Part shown: positions 44,420-52,761 of the stretch, one piece after another
How positions within the stretch are numbered: the first letter of the stretch is position 1
How the letters are laid out: every line of letters starts with the position of its first letter
DNA from: Paenibacillus terrigena DSM 21567
GTDB taxonomy: Bacteria; Bacillota; Bacilli; Paenibacillales; Paenibacillaceae
Reading direction: 5' to 3'
DNA: 64,000 nucleotides
Assembly (NCBI RefSeq): GCF_000374845.1
Contig: NZ_KB895418.1
Location: 124,001 to 188,000 of the forward strand
Translations under genes and position numbers: made by a program
Notes under the pieces: generated by a model
Told to the model about the DNA's origin: nothing
Database searches by the model: none
Seen by the model: only the letters and a program-made list of their open reading frames with translations

Positions 44420-45868
44420 ATGTCGAAAGAGAAGCAGTTCGTAACAGAAATTACACCACAGCAAGAGGATTTCTCGCGCTGGTATATTGATGTCATCAAG
44501 AAAGCTGATTTAATGGATTACTCTCCAGTTCGTGGATGTATTGTATTCAAACCAGATGGCTTCGAAATTTGGGAACACATGCAGGAAGAGTTGAACCGCC
44601 GTTTCAAGGAAACAGGTCATCGTAATGCATACTTCCCAATGTTCATTCCGGAGAGCTTCTTCCAGAAGGAGAAGGAGCACGTTGAGGGCTTCAATCCGGA
44701 GCTTCCTTGGGTAACCGAAGCAGGTGGCGAGAAACTAGAAGAGCGTCTTGCGATACGTCCTACTTCAGAGACCATGATCGGACATATGTATTCGAAATGG
44801 ATTCAATCCTACCGTGATTTGCCGGTATTAATTAACCAATGGGCGAACGTTGTTCGTTGGGAGAAACGTACGTTGCCATTCCTTCGTACGAGTGAGTTCT
44901 TATGGCAAGAAGGCCATACGGCACATGAGACAGAGGAAGAAGCTCGTCAAGAGACAATGCAAATGCTTGAAATCTATCGTGATTTCGTTGAGAACTACTT
45001 AGCAATCCCGGTTATTATGGGAGCGAAGACGCCTTCTGAGCGTTTCGCCGGTGCTGTCGATACGTATTCGATCGAGGCAATGATGAAAGACGGACGTGCA
45101 GTACAAGCAGGAACATCCCATTATCTTGGCACGAAATTTGCCGTTGCATTTGATATTAAATACCTCAGCAGAGAGAACAATCTGGAGTATGTCCATACTA
45201 CTTCATGGGGTGTGAGTACACGTCTCATCGGATCGATGATCATGGTTCACGGTGACGATCGCGGTCTTGCGTTGCCACCGAAGGTTGCACCAACGCAAGT
45301 GATCATGGTTCCTATCGGCCCACCGAAGACGCGTGAGCAAGTGATTGGACGTACCGACGAGCTATTCCAAGAACTGAAGAAAGCAGGCGTACGCGTTCGT
45401 GTCGATGATCGTTCGGATGTGAGTCCTGGCTGGAAATTCAATGAATATGAGATGCGCGGTGTGCCGCTTCGTCTTGAACTTGGGCCTCGTGACATGGAGA
45501 ACGGTGTAGCTGTTCTTGTATCGCGTATTACAGGGGAGAAACGTGTCGTGCAGCAAGATAACCTTGTTGCTGAAGTGAAAGGCATGCTTGAAGATATTCA
45601 CCAAGAAATGTTCAATCGTGCGAAGCAGTTCCGTGAAGATCACTTCAAATCGGTGGATACACTTGATGAATTGAAAGCTTCGATGGAAGATCAGCGTGGA
45701 TTCTATCTTGCAGGTTGGTGTGGATCGGCTGCATGTGAGTCGCAGGTCAAAGAAGAGACAGGTGCGACAAGCCGTAATATTCCGTTTGAACCGCAAGAGC
45801 AGAAAACTACATGCCTATGCTGTGGAGAGAAAGCGGAACATACTGTCGTATTCGCTCGCGCTTACTAA
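44420..45868 (+). CDS. proS: Prolyl-tRNA synthetase, short eukaryote/archaeon-like type
   Basis: Charges tRNA-Pro with proline. At 482 aa it is the short class II form without the YbaK-like editing insertion found in the 564-aa B. subtilis enzyme. Motifs: start FVTEITPQQEDFSRWYIDVI, motif 2 region VVRWEKRTLPFLRTSEFLWQ, TSHYLGTKFAVAFDI, and motif 3 MIMVHGDDRGLALPP. A C-terminal zinc-binding extension follows, with cysteines in GWCGSAACES and CLCCGEK, ending in Tyr as usual for this type. It occupies the bacterial proS position between rseP and polC. No T-box leader fits in the 75-base gap. Confidence 0.95.
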   Translation: MSKEKQFVTEITPQQEDFSRWYIDVIKKADLMDYSPVRGCIVFKPDGFEIWEHMQEELNRRFKETGHRNAYFPMFIPESFFQKEKEHVEGFNPELPWVTEAGGEKLEERLAIRPTSETMIGHMYSKWIQSYRDLPVLINQWANVVRWEKRTLPFLRTSEFLWQEGHTAHETEEEARQETMQMLEIYRDFVENYLAIPVIMGAKTPSERFAGAVDTYSIEAMMKDGRAVQAGTSHYLGTKFAVAFDIKYLSRENNLEYVHTTSWGVSTRLIGSMIMVHGDDRGLALPPKVAPTQVIMVPIGPPKTREQVIGRTDELFQELKKAGVRVRVDDRSDVSPGWKFNEYEMRGVPLRLELGPRDMENGVAVLVSRITGEKRVVQQDNLVAEVKGMLEDIHQEMFNRAKQFREDHFKSVDTLDELKASMEDQRGFYLAGWCGSAACESQVKEETGATSRNIPFEPQEQKTTCLCCGEKAEHTVVFARAY

Positions 45869-45885
45869 TATTATTTAATTAAGTT

Positions 45886-45951
45886 GAAAAGCTTCTTACG
45901 AAGATCTCGATGATTCGTCGATACCTCTTTTGCAGAAGCTTTTCGATTTTG
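45886..45951 (+). terminator. Intrinsic terminator after proS
   Basis: Perfect 11-bp stem GAAAAGCTTCT / AGAAGCTTTTC enclosing about 37 bases that include a smaller stem (CGAT-rich), followed by GATTTTG. Between proS and polC. Confidence 0.65.
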
Positions 45952-45964
45952 TAGGGGGAACATC

Positions 45965-48900
45965 ATGGGAAATTTGGGGGAGAAAAGAAAACGGTTCGAG
46001 GTACTTCTCAATCAAGCTGAAATTCCTGGCAGCATGATCGATGCTTATTTTACAGAGGGTTACATCGATCGTGTGGAGACGAGCCGTACGAATCGAGAAT
46101 GGACCATATATATTCGTCGTGAGTCGATCTTACCTTCACCCGCTTATCGTACCTTTGGTGTGCAAGTGCGTGAACGAATGTCTCACATTGCCAAGATCAA
46201 ACTCATTCTTGAATATTCGGATGCGGTGACGACAGGTGAGATCGTCGAAGAATATTGGGGACTATTCCTGGAGTGGGTTCAACGAGAAGTCGCTTCAGTT
46301 CAAGGGTTTATGAGTAAAGCAGATATACAGGCTGAACAATCGAATGTGCTCGTTACTTTAAATGATACAACCTCACTGGAATTAGCGCGTAAACGCAGTA
46401 TTGACGATGCAATCGCACGATTCTATGAGCAATATTTCAATCGCACAGTACGTGTTAAGCTCCAGGCTGGGGAGTTCAATGCGGAAGTGTATGAAGAATT
46501 CCAACAGAAGCTGGTTGTCCAGGAACGTGAAGTTATTCAGCAGATGATGACAAGCATTGAACAAGAAGTCGAGAGTGACAGCGGTAGTGCTGAAGATTTG
46601 AAGTTGCAAGTGGGTTATGAGATCAAAGAACAACCTGTTCCGTTGGAACAAATTCAAGATGAAGAGAAGAAGGTTACGATTCAAGGTGCAATATTCGGGC
46701 TTGAAGTGAAGGAACTTCGTAATGGTAGTACGCTGTTCACGTATTACTTGACAGATTTCACGGATTCCTTGCAAATGAAGATGTTTGCGAAGAACAAAGA
46801 AGATGTCAAGATCATGAACTTACTCGCGAATGGCAAATGGGTGCGTGCACGAGGTAAAGTGGAATATGACCGCTTTATGCAGATACCTGAGCTGGTTATG
46901 ATCCCTTCTGACCTTATGGAGGTTAAAGCTCCGCCGGATCGAATGGATAATGCGAAGGAAAAACGCGTTGAGTTCCATTTGCATTCCACGATGAGTACGA
47001 TGGATGCGGTCACTTCAATCGATCAATATATCAAGACGGCTGCCAAATGGGGACATAAAGCTATCGCAGTTACAGACCATGCGAATGTGCAGTGTTATCC
47101 AGAGGCGGATAAAGCAGCGAAGAAAAACGGCATTAAGATGATTTATGGCTTAGAAGCGAATGTCGTCAACGATGGCGTTGATATTGTTCTGGAGCCACAG
47201 CCGATTGAACTGAAGAATGCGACATATATTGTGTTTGACGTCGAGACCACGGGACTGTCGGTAACGAATAATAAGATTATTGAGCTTGCCGGGGTTAAGA
47301 TGTGTGAAGGACGTGAGGTTGGCCGGTTCGCCAAGTTTATCAATCCACATGAGAAGATCCCATACAATATTACACAGCTCACGAACATTACCGATGAAAT
47401 GGTGAGGGATGCTCCGGAACTCGATCCCGTCGTTCGAGAATTTGTAGAATTCGTAGGTGACTCGATTCTGGTTGCCCATAATGCACGGTTTGATATGGGA
47501 TTCTTGCAGCGCGCGCTAAGACAGCTCGAAATCCCTCCAATAACGAATCCGGTTCTTGATACACTTGAGTTAGCAAGATTGATTCACCCAACGTTGAAAA
47601 ATCACCGACTAAACACATTAGCGGCTAAATATAAAGTTTCTCTAGAAAATCATCACCGAGCGATTGATGACTCCATTGCATTGGGCGGTATTCTATTTGG
47701 ACTCTTACAAGATGCTGCCGAGCAGAAGAACATTACGATGCTGGATCGGCTGAACGATTATGTCGGTAAAGATCTATCCAACGTGCGCCCTTTCCATTGT
47801 GGAATCTATGCGGTAAATGACGTTGGCAAGAAGAATTTATACAAATTGGTCTCCTTATCTCATACGGAAAATTTCAAGCGCGTCGCATGCATTCCGCGTA
47901 GTAAACTTACTGCACACCGTGAAGGGCTAATCGTCATTTCGGGATGCGAGAAGGGCGAATTGTTCGAGACGGTACTCAACAAGACAATTGAAGAGGCGGA
48001 AGAGATCGCTGAATTCTATGATATTCTTGAGATTCAACCGCTCACGATGTACATGCATCTCGTTGAAAAAGGATTGGTCGGCAGTCCGGCTCATATTGAA
48101 CAGGCCATTCAGACCATCTGTAGAATAGGCATGAAGCTGGACAAGCCGGTTGTTGCGACAGGGAATGTGCATTATTTGAATCCTCGGGACAAAATTTATC
48201 GGGATATCGCCATTCATGGGATTACCGGATTCAGCCCGCTCAAAGATATTCGTAAGCCGGATGCACATTTGCGAACGACGGATGAGATGCTGGAGGAATT
48301 CGCATTTTTAGGGAAAGAAAAAGCTTACGAAGTGGTCGTGACGAATACCAACGCGTTAGCAGATCGGTTCGAAGAAATTAAATTGTTCCCGGACAAATTG
48401 TTCACGCCGAATATCGACGGTGCGGATGAAGAGATTCGCAGCACATGTTATCAGACTGCTAGAGACCTGTATGGCGATGAATTGAATGATATTATTATAC
48501 AGCGGCTTGAAAAAGAACTTATTCCGATTATCAAATTTGGATTCTCTGCGAACTACTTGATCTCTGCGCGGCTTGTGAAGAAATCGAACCAAGACGGTTA
48601 TCTGGTCGGTTCACGGGGATCCGTTGGTTCTTCTATCGTTGCTACCTTCCTAGGAATCTCCGAGGTTAATCCATTACCTCCGCATTATTTGTGTCGCAAT
48701 TCAAATTGTAAGCACAGCGAATGGTTCACGGATGGTAGTGTACCGAGCGGGTTCGATCTTCCGGACAAATTCTGCCCGAACTGTGGCGAGCCACTGAAAG
48801 GCGAAGGTCAAGATATTCCATTTGAGACGTTCTTAGGATTTAAAGGCGATAAAGTTCCCGATATTGATTTGAACTTCTCTGGGGATTATCAGCCAGTTGC

Positions 48901-50281
48901 CCATAATTTCACGAAAGAAATGTTCGGTGAGAAATGTGTATTCCGGGCGGGGACGATCGGTACGGTTGCGGATAAGACGGCGTTCGGATTTGCGAAGAAG
49001 TATGAAGAAGATCAACATAAGAAGTGGCGCGGTGCTGAGCTGAATCGACTAGCTTCGGGATGTACTGGCGTGAAGCGAAGTACCGGGCAGCATCCCGGCG
49101 GGATCGTGGTTGTACCGGATTATATCGATGTTGAAGATGTAACGCCGGTTCAATTCCCGGCAGATGACGTTAATGCAGATTGGAAAACCACCCATTTCGA
49201 TTACCATGCGTTCGAAGCGAACTTGCTGAAACTTGATATTCTGGGGCACGATGATCCGACGATGATGCGGATGCTCCAAGACTTAACGGGTGTTGATCCA
49301 ACATCCATCCCAATGAATGATCCGAAGGTTATGAGCTTATTCAATTCTACGGATGCAATCGGTGTAAGACCGGATGAGATTCGTACCCCGGTTGCGACGT
49401 ATGGTATTCCTGAAATGGGGACGAAATTCGTTCGCCAGATGTTAATTGAAGCGAAACCAGCTACCTTTGCCGATTTGCTGCAAATTTCGGGACTTTCTCA
49501 CGGAACGGGCGTATGGCTTGGGAATGCACAAGATCTGATTAAGAGTGGAATCTGTACGATCAAGACGGTTATCGGTTGTCGTGACGAGATTATGTTGTTC
49601 TTAATTTATAAAGCAGGTATGGATGCGGGGCTTGCCTTCAAAATTACGGAGAACGTTCGTAAAGGGAAAGGACTTTCCGATGAATGGATTCAAGAGATGA
49701 AGAATTGCAAAGTGCCGCAGTGGTACATTGATTCTTGCCTCAAAATCCAATACATGTTCCCGAAAGCCCATGCGGCAGCATATGTTATTTCGGCCGTCCG
49801 CTGTGCTTACTATAAGATTTACCATCCGATTGCATTCTACGCAACGTATTTCTCTGTACGTGGTGCAGATTTTGATCTAGATGTATTATGTCAAGGATAT
49901 GACGCGATCCAGAGGATGATCGTTGAGATTGAAGCGAAAGGCTTCCAAGCGACACCGAAAGAGAAGAACAGCTTGTCGATACTGGAGATGTCTCTTGAGA
50001 TGACTGCACGGGGCTTTACGTTCAAACCGATCGATCTCTATCGTTCGGATGCAACGAAATTTATCGTGGATGGAAATAGCTTGATACCTCCGTTTGCAGC
50101 GATTCAAGGGATTGGGGAGAATGCAGCCCGCAGTATTGCTGCGGCAAAAGATCAAGGTGAATATCTATCGATTGAAGACTTCCAAATGCGTTCCAAGGCA
50201 AGTAAGACCATTGTTGAGGTTCTGGGACAAATGGGCTGCTTCCGAGGGCTGCCAGAGAGCAACCAATTGTCGTTATTCTAG
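45965..50281 (+). CDS. polC: DNA polymerase III alpha subunit, Gram-positive PolC
   Basis: Replicative polymerase of low-GC Gram-positives with built-in proofreading. The 1438-aa product has an N-terminal region, an OB-fold (about 220-320), a split PHP domain beginning EFHLHSTMSTMDAVTSIDQY near 338, an inserted DEDDh 3'-5' exonuclease with FDVETTGLS near 423, and the polymerase core. The core has a zinc finger (CRNSNCKH...CPNCG) and palm PDIDLNFSGDYQ near 964. Length matches B. subtilis PolC (1437 aa). Ends SNQLSLF, the beta-clamp-binding motif. GGGGG ribosome site. Confidence 0.98.
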   Translation: MGNLGEKRKRFEVLLNQAEIPGSMIDAYFTEGYIDRVETSRTNREWTIYIRRESILPSPAYRTFGVQVRERMSHIAKIKLILEYSDAVTTGEIVEEYWGLFLEWVQREVASVQGFMSKADIQAEQSNVLVTLNDTTSLELARKRSIDDAIARFYEQYFNRTVRVKLQAGEFNAEVYEEFQQKLVVQEREVIQQMMTSIEQEVESDSGSAEDLKLQVGYEIKEQPVPLEQIQDEEKKVTIQGAIFGLEVKELRNGSTLFTYYLTDFTDSLQMKMFAKNKEDVKIMNLLANGKWVRARGKVEYDRFMQIPELVMIPSDLMEVKAPPDRMDNAKEKRVEFHLHSTMSTMDAVTSIDQYIKTAAKWGHKAIAVTDHANVQCYPEADKAAKKNGIKMIYGLEANVVNDGVDIVLEPQPIELKNATYIVFDVETTGLSVTNNKIIELAGVKMCEGREVGRFAKFINPHEKIPYNITQLTNITDEMVRDAPELDPVVREFVEFVGDSILVAHNARFDMGFLQRALRQLEIPPITNPVLDTLELARLIHPTLKNHRLNTLAAKYKVSLENHHRAIDDSIALGGILFGLLQDAAEQKNITMLDRLNDYVGKDLSNVRPFHCGIYAVNDVGKKNLYKLVSLSHTENFKRVACIPRSKLTAHREGLIVISGCEKGELFETVLNKTIEEAEEIAEFYDILEIQPLTMYMHLVEKGLVGSPAHIEQAIQTICRIGMKLDKPVVATGNVHYLNPRDKIYRDIAIHGITGFSPLKDIRKPDAHLRTTDEMLEEFAFLGKEKAYEVVVTNTNALADRFEEIKLFPDKLFTPNIDGADEEIRSTCYQTARDLYGDELNDIIIQRLEKELIPIIKFGFSANYLISARLVKKSNQDGYLVGSRGSVGSSIVATFLGISEVNPLPPHYLCRNSNCKHSEWFTDGSVPSGFDLPDKFCPNCGEPLKGEGQDIPFETFLGFKGDKVPDIDLNFSGDYQPVAHNFTKEMFGEKCVFRAGTIGTVADKTAFGFAKKYEEDQHKKWRGAELNRLASGCTGVKRSTGQHPGGIVVVPDYIDVEDVTPVQFPADDVNADWKTTHFDYHAFEANLLKLDILGHDDPTMMRMLQDLTGVDPTSIPMNDPKVMSLFNSTDAIGVRPDEIRTPVATYGIPEMGTKFVRQMLIEAKPATFADLLQISGLSHGTGVWLGNAQDLIKSGICTIKTVIGCRDEIMLFLIYKAGMDAGLAFKITENVRKGKGLSDEWIQEMKNCKVPQWYIDSCLKIQYMFPKAHAAAYVISAVRCAYYKIYHPIAFYATYFSVRGADFDLDVLCQGYDAIQRMIVEIEAKGFQATPKEKNSLSILEMSLEMTARGFTFKPIDLYRSDATKFIVDGNSLIPPFAAIQGIGENAARSIAAAKDQGEYLSIEDFQMRSKASKTIVEVLGQMGCFRGLPESNQLSLF

Positions 50282-50313
50282 AGATTGCTTCGGTTCTCGA
50301 CTGCTGACGCTAC

Positions 50314-50342
50314 TTGTCATTGCGTTATGCGTATGTTATAAT
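50314..50342 (+). promoter_or_regulatory. Sigma-A promoter of the rimP-nusA-infB operon
   Basis: TTGTCA (50314-50319), 17-bp spacer, perfect TATAAT (50337-50342). It lies 33 bases after polC and about 135 bases before rimP, giving room for a leader. Confidence 0.85.
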
Positions 50343-50376
50343 TTTTTGGTAATGATGATGATATAACTGTCGCGAA

Positions 50377-50400
50377 GAAGAGTGGGGAAACCCACTCTTT
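50377..50400 (+). ncRNA. rimP leader hairpin
   Basis: Perfect nine-base stem AAGAGTGGG-GAAA-CCCACTCTT with a stable GNRA tetraloop, followed by T and TACCTTTTGG. It starts about 30 bases after the transcription start. It is an attenuator or protein-binding leader candidate for the nusA operon; the imperfect T-run argues against a full terminator. Confidence 0.6.
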
Positions 50401-50476
50401 ACCTTTTGGTATATAGCTTTTCAGATAGTGAGTCTTAAATCGTAAGGTTACAGGGAAGAAACAAGGGGGTAACATC

Positions 50477-50950
50477 TTGAGTACACCGAAGATTAAATCG
50501 GTTGTGGAAGAAATGATTCAGCCATATTTGGATGAAAATGGGTTCGAACTCGTTGATGTCGAATATGTGAAGGAAGGTAGCAGCTACTTTTTGCGCGTGT
50601 TCGTGGATAAGGAAGGCGGGATCGATATTGAAGATTGCGGCCTTATTAGTGAATTCATAAGCAATCAGCTAGATGCGAATGATCCAATTCCAGAAGCATA
50701 CTTCTTAGAGGTTTCATCGCCAGGCGCTGAACGACCGCTCAAAAAGCCAGAGGATGTTCACAAAGCAATAAACAAAAACGTGTATGTGACTACATATGAG
50801 CAGATTGACGGCACGAAGGAATTTGAAGGTGTGTTACTTTCCTTTGATGGAGAAGAAATGGTCATTGAAGCGATCACGAAAGGGAGAAAGTCGAAGAAGA
50901 CGATTCCTTACGCGAAGGTTGCTAGTGCAAGATTAAGTATTCTGTTCTAA
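50477..50950 (+). CDS. rimP: Ribosome maturation factor RimP (YlxS)
   Basis: Needed for 30S subunit maturation. The 157-aa product has the N-terminal alpha/beta domain (FELVDVEYVKEGSSYFLRVF, then IDIEDCGLISEFISNQLD), the linker motif YFLEVSSPGAERPLKKPEDV, and the C-terminal SH3-like domain. Start is TTG with AAGGGGG upstream. First gene of the operon, as in Bacillus. Confidence 0.95.
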   Translation: MSTPKIKSVVEEMIQPYLDENGFELVDVEYVKEGSSYFLRVFVDKEGGIDIEDCGLISEFISNQLDANDPIPEAYFLEVSSPGAERPLKKPEDVHKAINKNVYVTTYEQIDGTKEFEGVLLSFDGEEMVIEAITKGRKSKKTIPYAKVASARLSILF

Positions 50951-51001
50951 CCAATTGATGATGAATAAGGGTGAAGGATTGAAAGGGGGAGCTATTCCGC
51001 A

Positions 51002-52096
51002 ATGAGTATGGATTTTATTGAAGCGCTTCATGAAATTGAGCGCGAAAAAGGGATTAGCAAGGATATTTTGTTTGAGGCAATCGAGGCCGCTTTAATTTCA
51101 AGTTATAAACGCAACTTTAACACGGCACAAAATGTTCGCGTTGACATGAACCGCCATAATGGCGTGATCAAAGTATACGCGAGAAAGACCGTTGTGGAAG
51201 AGATTCTTGATCCTCGGATGGAGATTTCCCTCTATGCGGCACGTGAGATTAACCCGAACTTCCAAATGGGGGATATCGCAGAGATCGAAGTAACACCACG
51301 TGATTTCGGACGTATTGCTGCACAGACTGCCAAGCAGGTTGTGACACAACGCATTCGTGAAGCAGAACGCGGCTTGATCTATAATGCGTATATTGAGAAG
51401 GAAGAAGATATCGTTACAGGTATCGTTCAACGTCAAGATTTACGTAATGTCTATATTGACTTAGGCAAAATTGAAGCGGCTTTGCCGTTAAATGAGTTGA
51501 TGCCTAATGAAAAGTTCAAGCAAGGGGATCGCGTCAAAGCGTACATCACGAAGGTTGAGAATACAACAAAGGGACCGCAAATTCTGCTCTCCCGTACACA
51601 TCCGGGTCTGCTCAAACGTTTGTTCGAGCTCGAAGTGCCTGAGATTTTTGATGGTGTTGTTGAGATTCGTTCCGTGGCTCGTGAAGCTGGCTTCCGTTCC
51701 AAGATCGCAGTATATTCGCGCAATGAGGAAGTTGATCCAGTAGGATCCTGCGTAGGGCCGAAAGGGGTTCGTGTTCAGACGATCGTGAACGAGCTGAAAG
51801 GCGAGAAGATCGATATCGTCTGCTGGTCCGACCGCGTTGACGAATATGTAGCGAACTCACTTAGTCCATCCAAAGTCTTAGAGGTTCAAGTATTCGAACA
51901 AGAGAAAATGGCGCGTGTCATCGTACCGGATTATCAATTGTCCCTTGCGATTGGTATTAAAGGTCAGAACGCTCGTCTTGCAGCGAAGCTTACGGGCTGG
52001 AAGATCGATATTAAGAGCGAGACACAAGCGGAAGAAGAATACGGACGCGAGAGAACAGGCGAGACGATGCATCAGGATTCCGTATCGATCGACTAA
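51002..52096 (+). CDS. nusA: Transcription termination/antitermination factor NusA
   Basis: RNA polymerase-associated factor affecting pausing, termination and antitermination. The 364-aa product has the N-terminal polymerase-binding domain, an S1 domain (about 135-200) and two KH domains with CVGPKGVRVQTIVNELKGEK and AIGIKGQNARLAAKLTGWKI. No C-terminal acidic repeats, as normal for Firmicutes. Start ATG 51002 is about ten bases from AGGGGGAG. Second gene of the operon. Confidence 0.97.
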   Translation: MSMDFIEALHEIEREKGISKDILFEAIEAALISSYKRNFNTAQNVRVDMNRHNGVIKVYARKTVVEEILDPRMEISLYAAREINPNFQMGDIAEIEVTPRDFGRIAAQTAKQVVTQRIREAERGLIYNAYIEKEEDIVTGIVQRQDLRNVYIDLGKIEAALPLNELMPNEKFKQGDRVKAYITKVENTTKGPQILLSRTHPGLLKRLFELEVPEIFDGVVEIRSVAREAGFRSKIAVYSRNEEVDPVGSCVGPKGVRVQTIVNELKGEKIDIVCWSDRVDEYVANSLSPSKVLEVQVFEQEKMARVIVPDYQLSLAIGIKGQNARLAAKLTGWKIDIKSETQAEEEYGRERTGETMHQDSVSID

Positions 52097-52124
52097 TTGA
52101 TTACGCGACGGGGGAGGGGATCGT

Positions 52125-52439
52125 ATGAGACCTAGAAAAGTACCGCTGCGAAAATGTGTTGCTTGTCAGCAAATGATGCCCAAAAAAGAACTGATTCGTG
52201 TGGTGAAAACGCCGCAAGATGAAGTGTTAATTGATTTGACTGGCAAAAAAGCAGGACGCGGCGCTTATTTATGTGGTAAGCTGTCCTGTTTCAAGCTGGC
52301 TCATAAGAGCAAGGCGCTAGATCGTGCATTGAAGCATCAGGTACAGCCTGAAATATACAACCAACTGGAGCAGGACTTTATACGCGTTGAAGATGAATTC
52401 ATTGCGAATAAAGAGCGGGCGGAGGATGAAGATGAGTAA
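52125..52439 (+). CDS. ylxR: YlxR family nucleic-acid-binding protein (RnpM)
   Basis: A 104-aa protein with the conserved fold motifs PLRKCVACQQMMPKKELIRV and GRGAYLCGKLSCF. In B. subtilis YlxR (RnpM) binds RNase P RNA and modulates its activity, and has also been linked to gene regulation. The C-terminus is acidic and longer than in B. subtilis (91 aa). The next gene starts eight bases before its stop. Confidence 0.92.
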   Translation: MRPRKVPLRKCVACQQMMPKKELIRVVKTPQDEVLIDLTGKKAGRGAYLCGKLSCFKLAHKSKALDRALKHQVQPEIYNQLEQDFIRVEDEFIANKERAEDEDE

Positions 52440-52761
52440 AGTAAAGTCCCACTTGGGACTTGCAATGCGTGCAGGGAAGTTGATCACGGGTGATGAAATC
52501 GTGCTCAAGGCTGTCCGTGCGGGTCAAGCTCATCTCGTTATTGTCGCAGGCGACGCTTCAGAGAACACCAAGAAGAAATTTCGCGACAAATGTCATACGT
52601 ACAACGTGCCGCTTGCGATCGGTTTCGATCGGGGAACTTTGGGAGAATGTATCGGTAAAGCCGAACGCGTCGTTCTAGCAGTGACAGACCCAGGTTTTTA
52701 TCGAATGATCAGTAAGGAAATGTTGATATTGTCGGAGGTGGAGTATATTGAACAAAGATAA
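52432..52761 (+). CDS. ylxQ: L7Ae-type ribosomal protein YlxQ
   Basis: A 109-aa member of the L7Ae/L30e/S12e/Gadd45 family that binds kink-turn RNA. Motifs: [37 protein letters not shown] and a CHTYNVPL segment. ATG 52432 is fixed by GGAGG at 52421-52425; open frame further upstream overlaps ylxR and is not used. Ends inside the infB start. Confidence 0.92.
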   Translation: MSKVKSHLGLAMRAGKLITGDEIVLKAVRAGQAHLVIVAGDASENTKKKFRDKCHTYNVPLAIGFDRGTLGECIGKAERVVLAVTDPGFYRMISKEMLILSEVEYIEQR

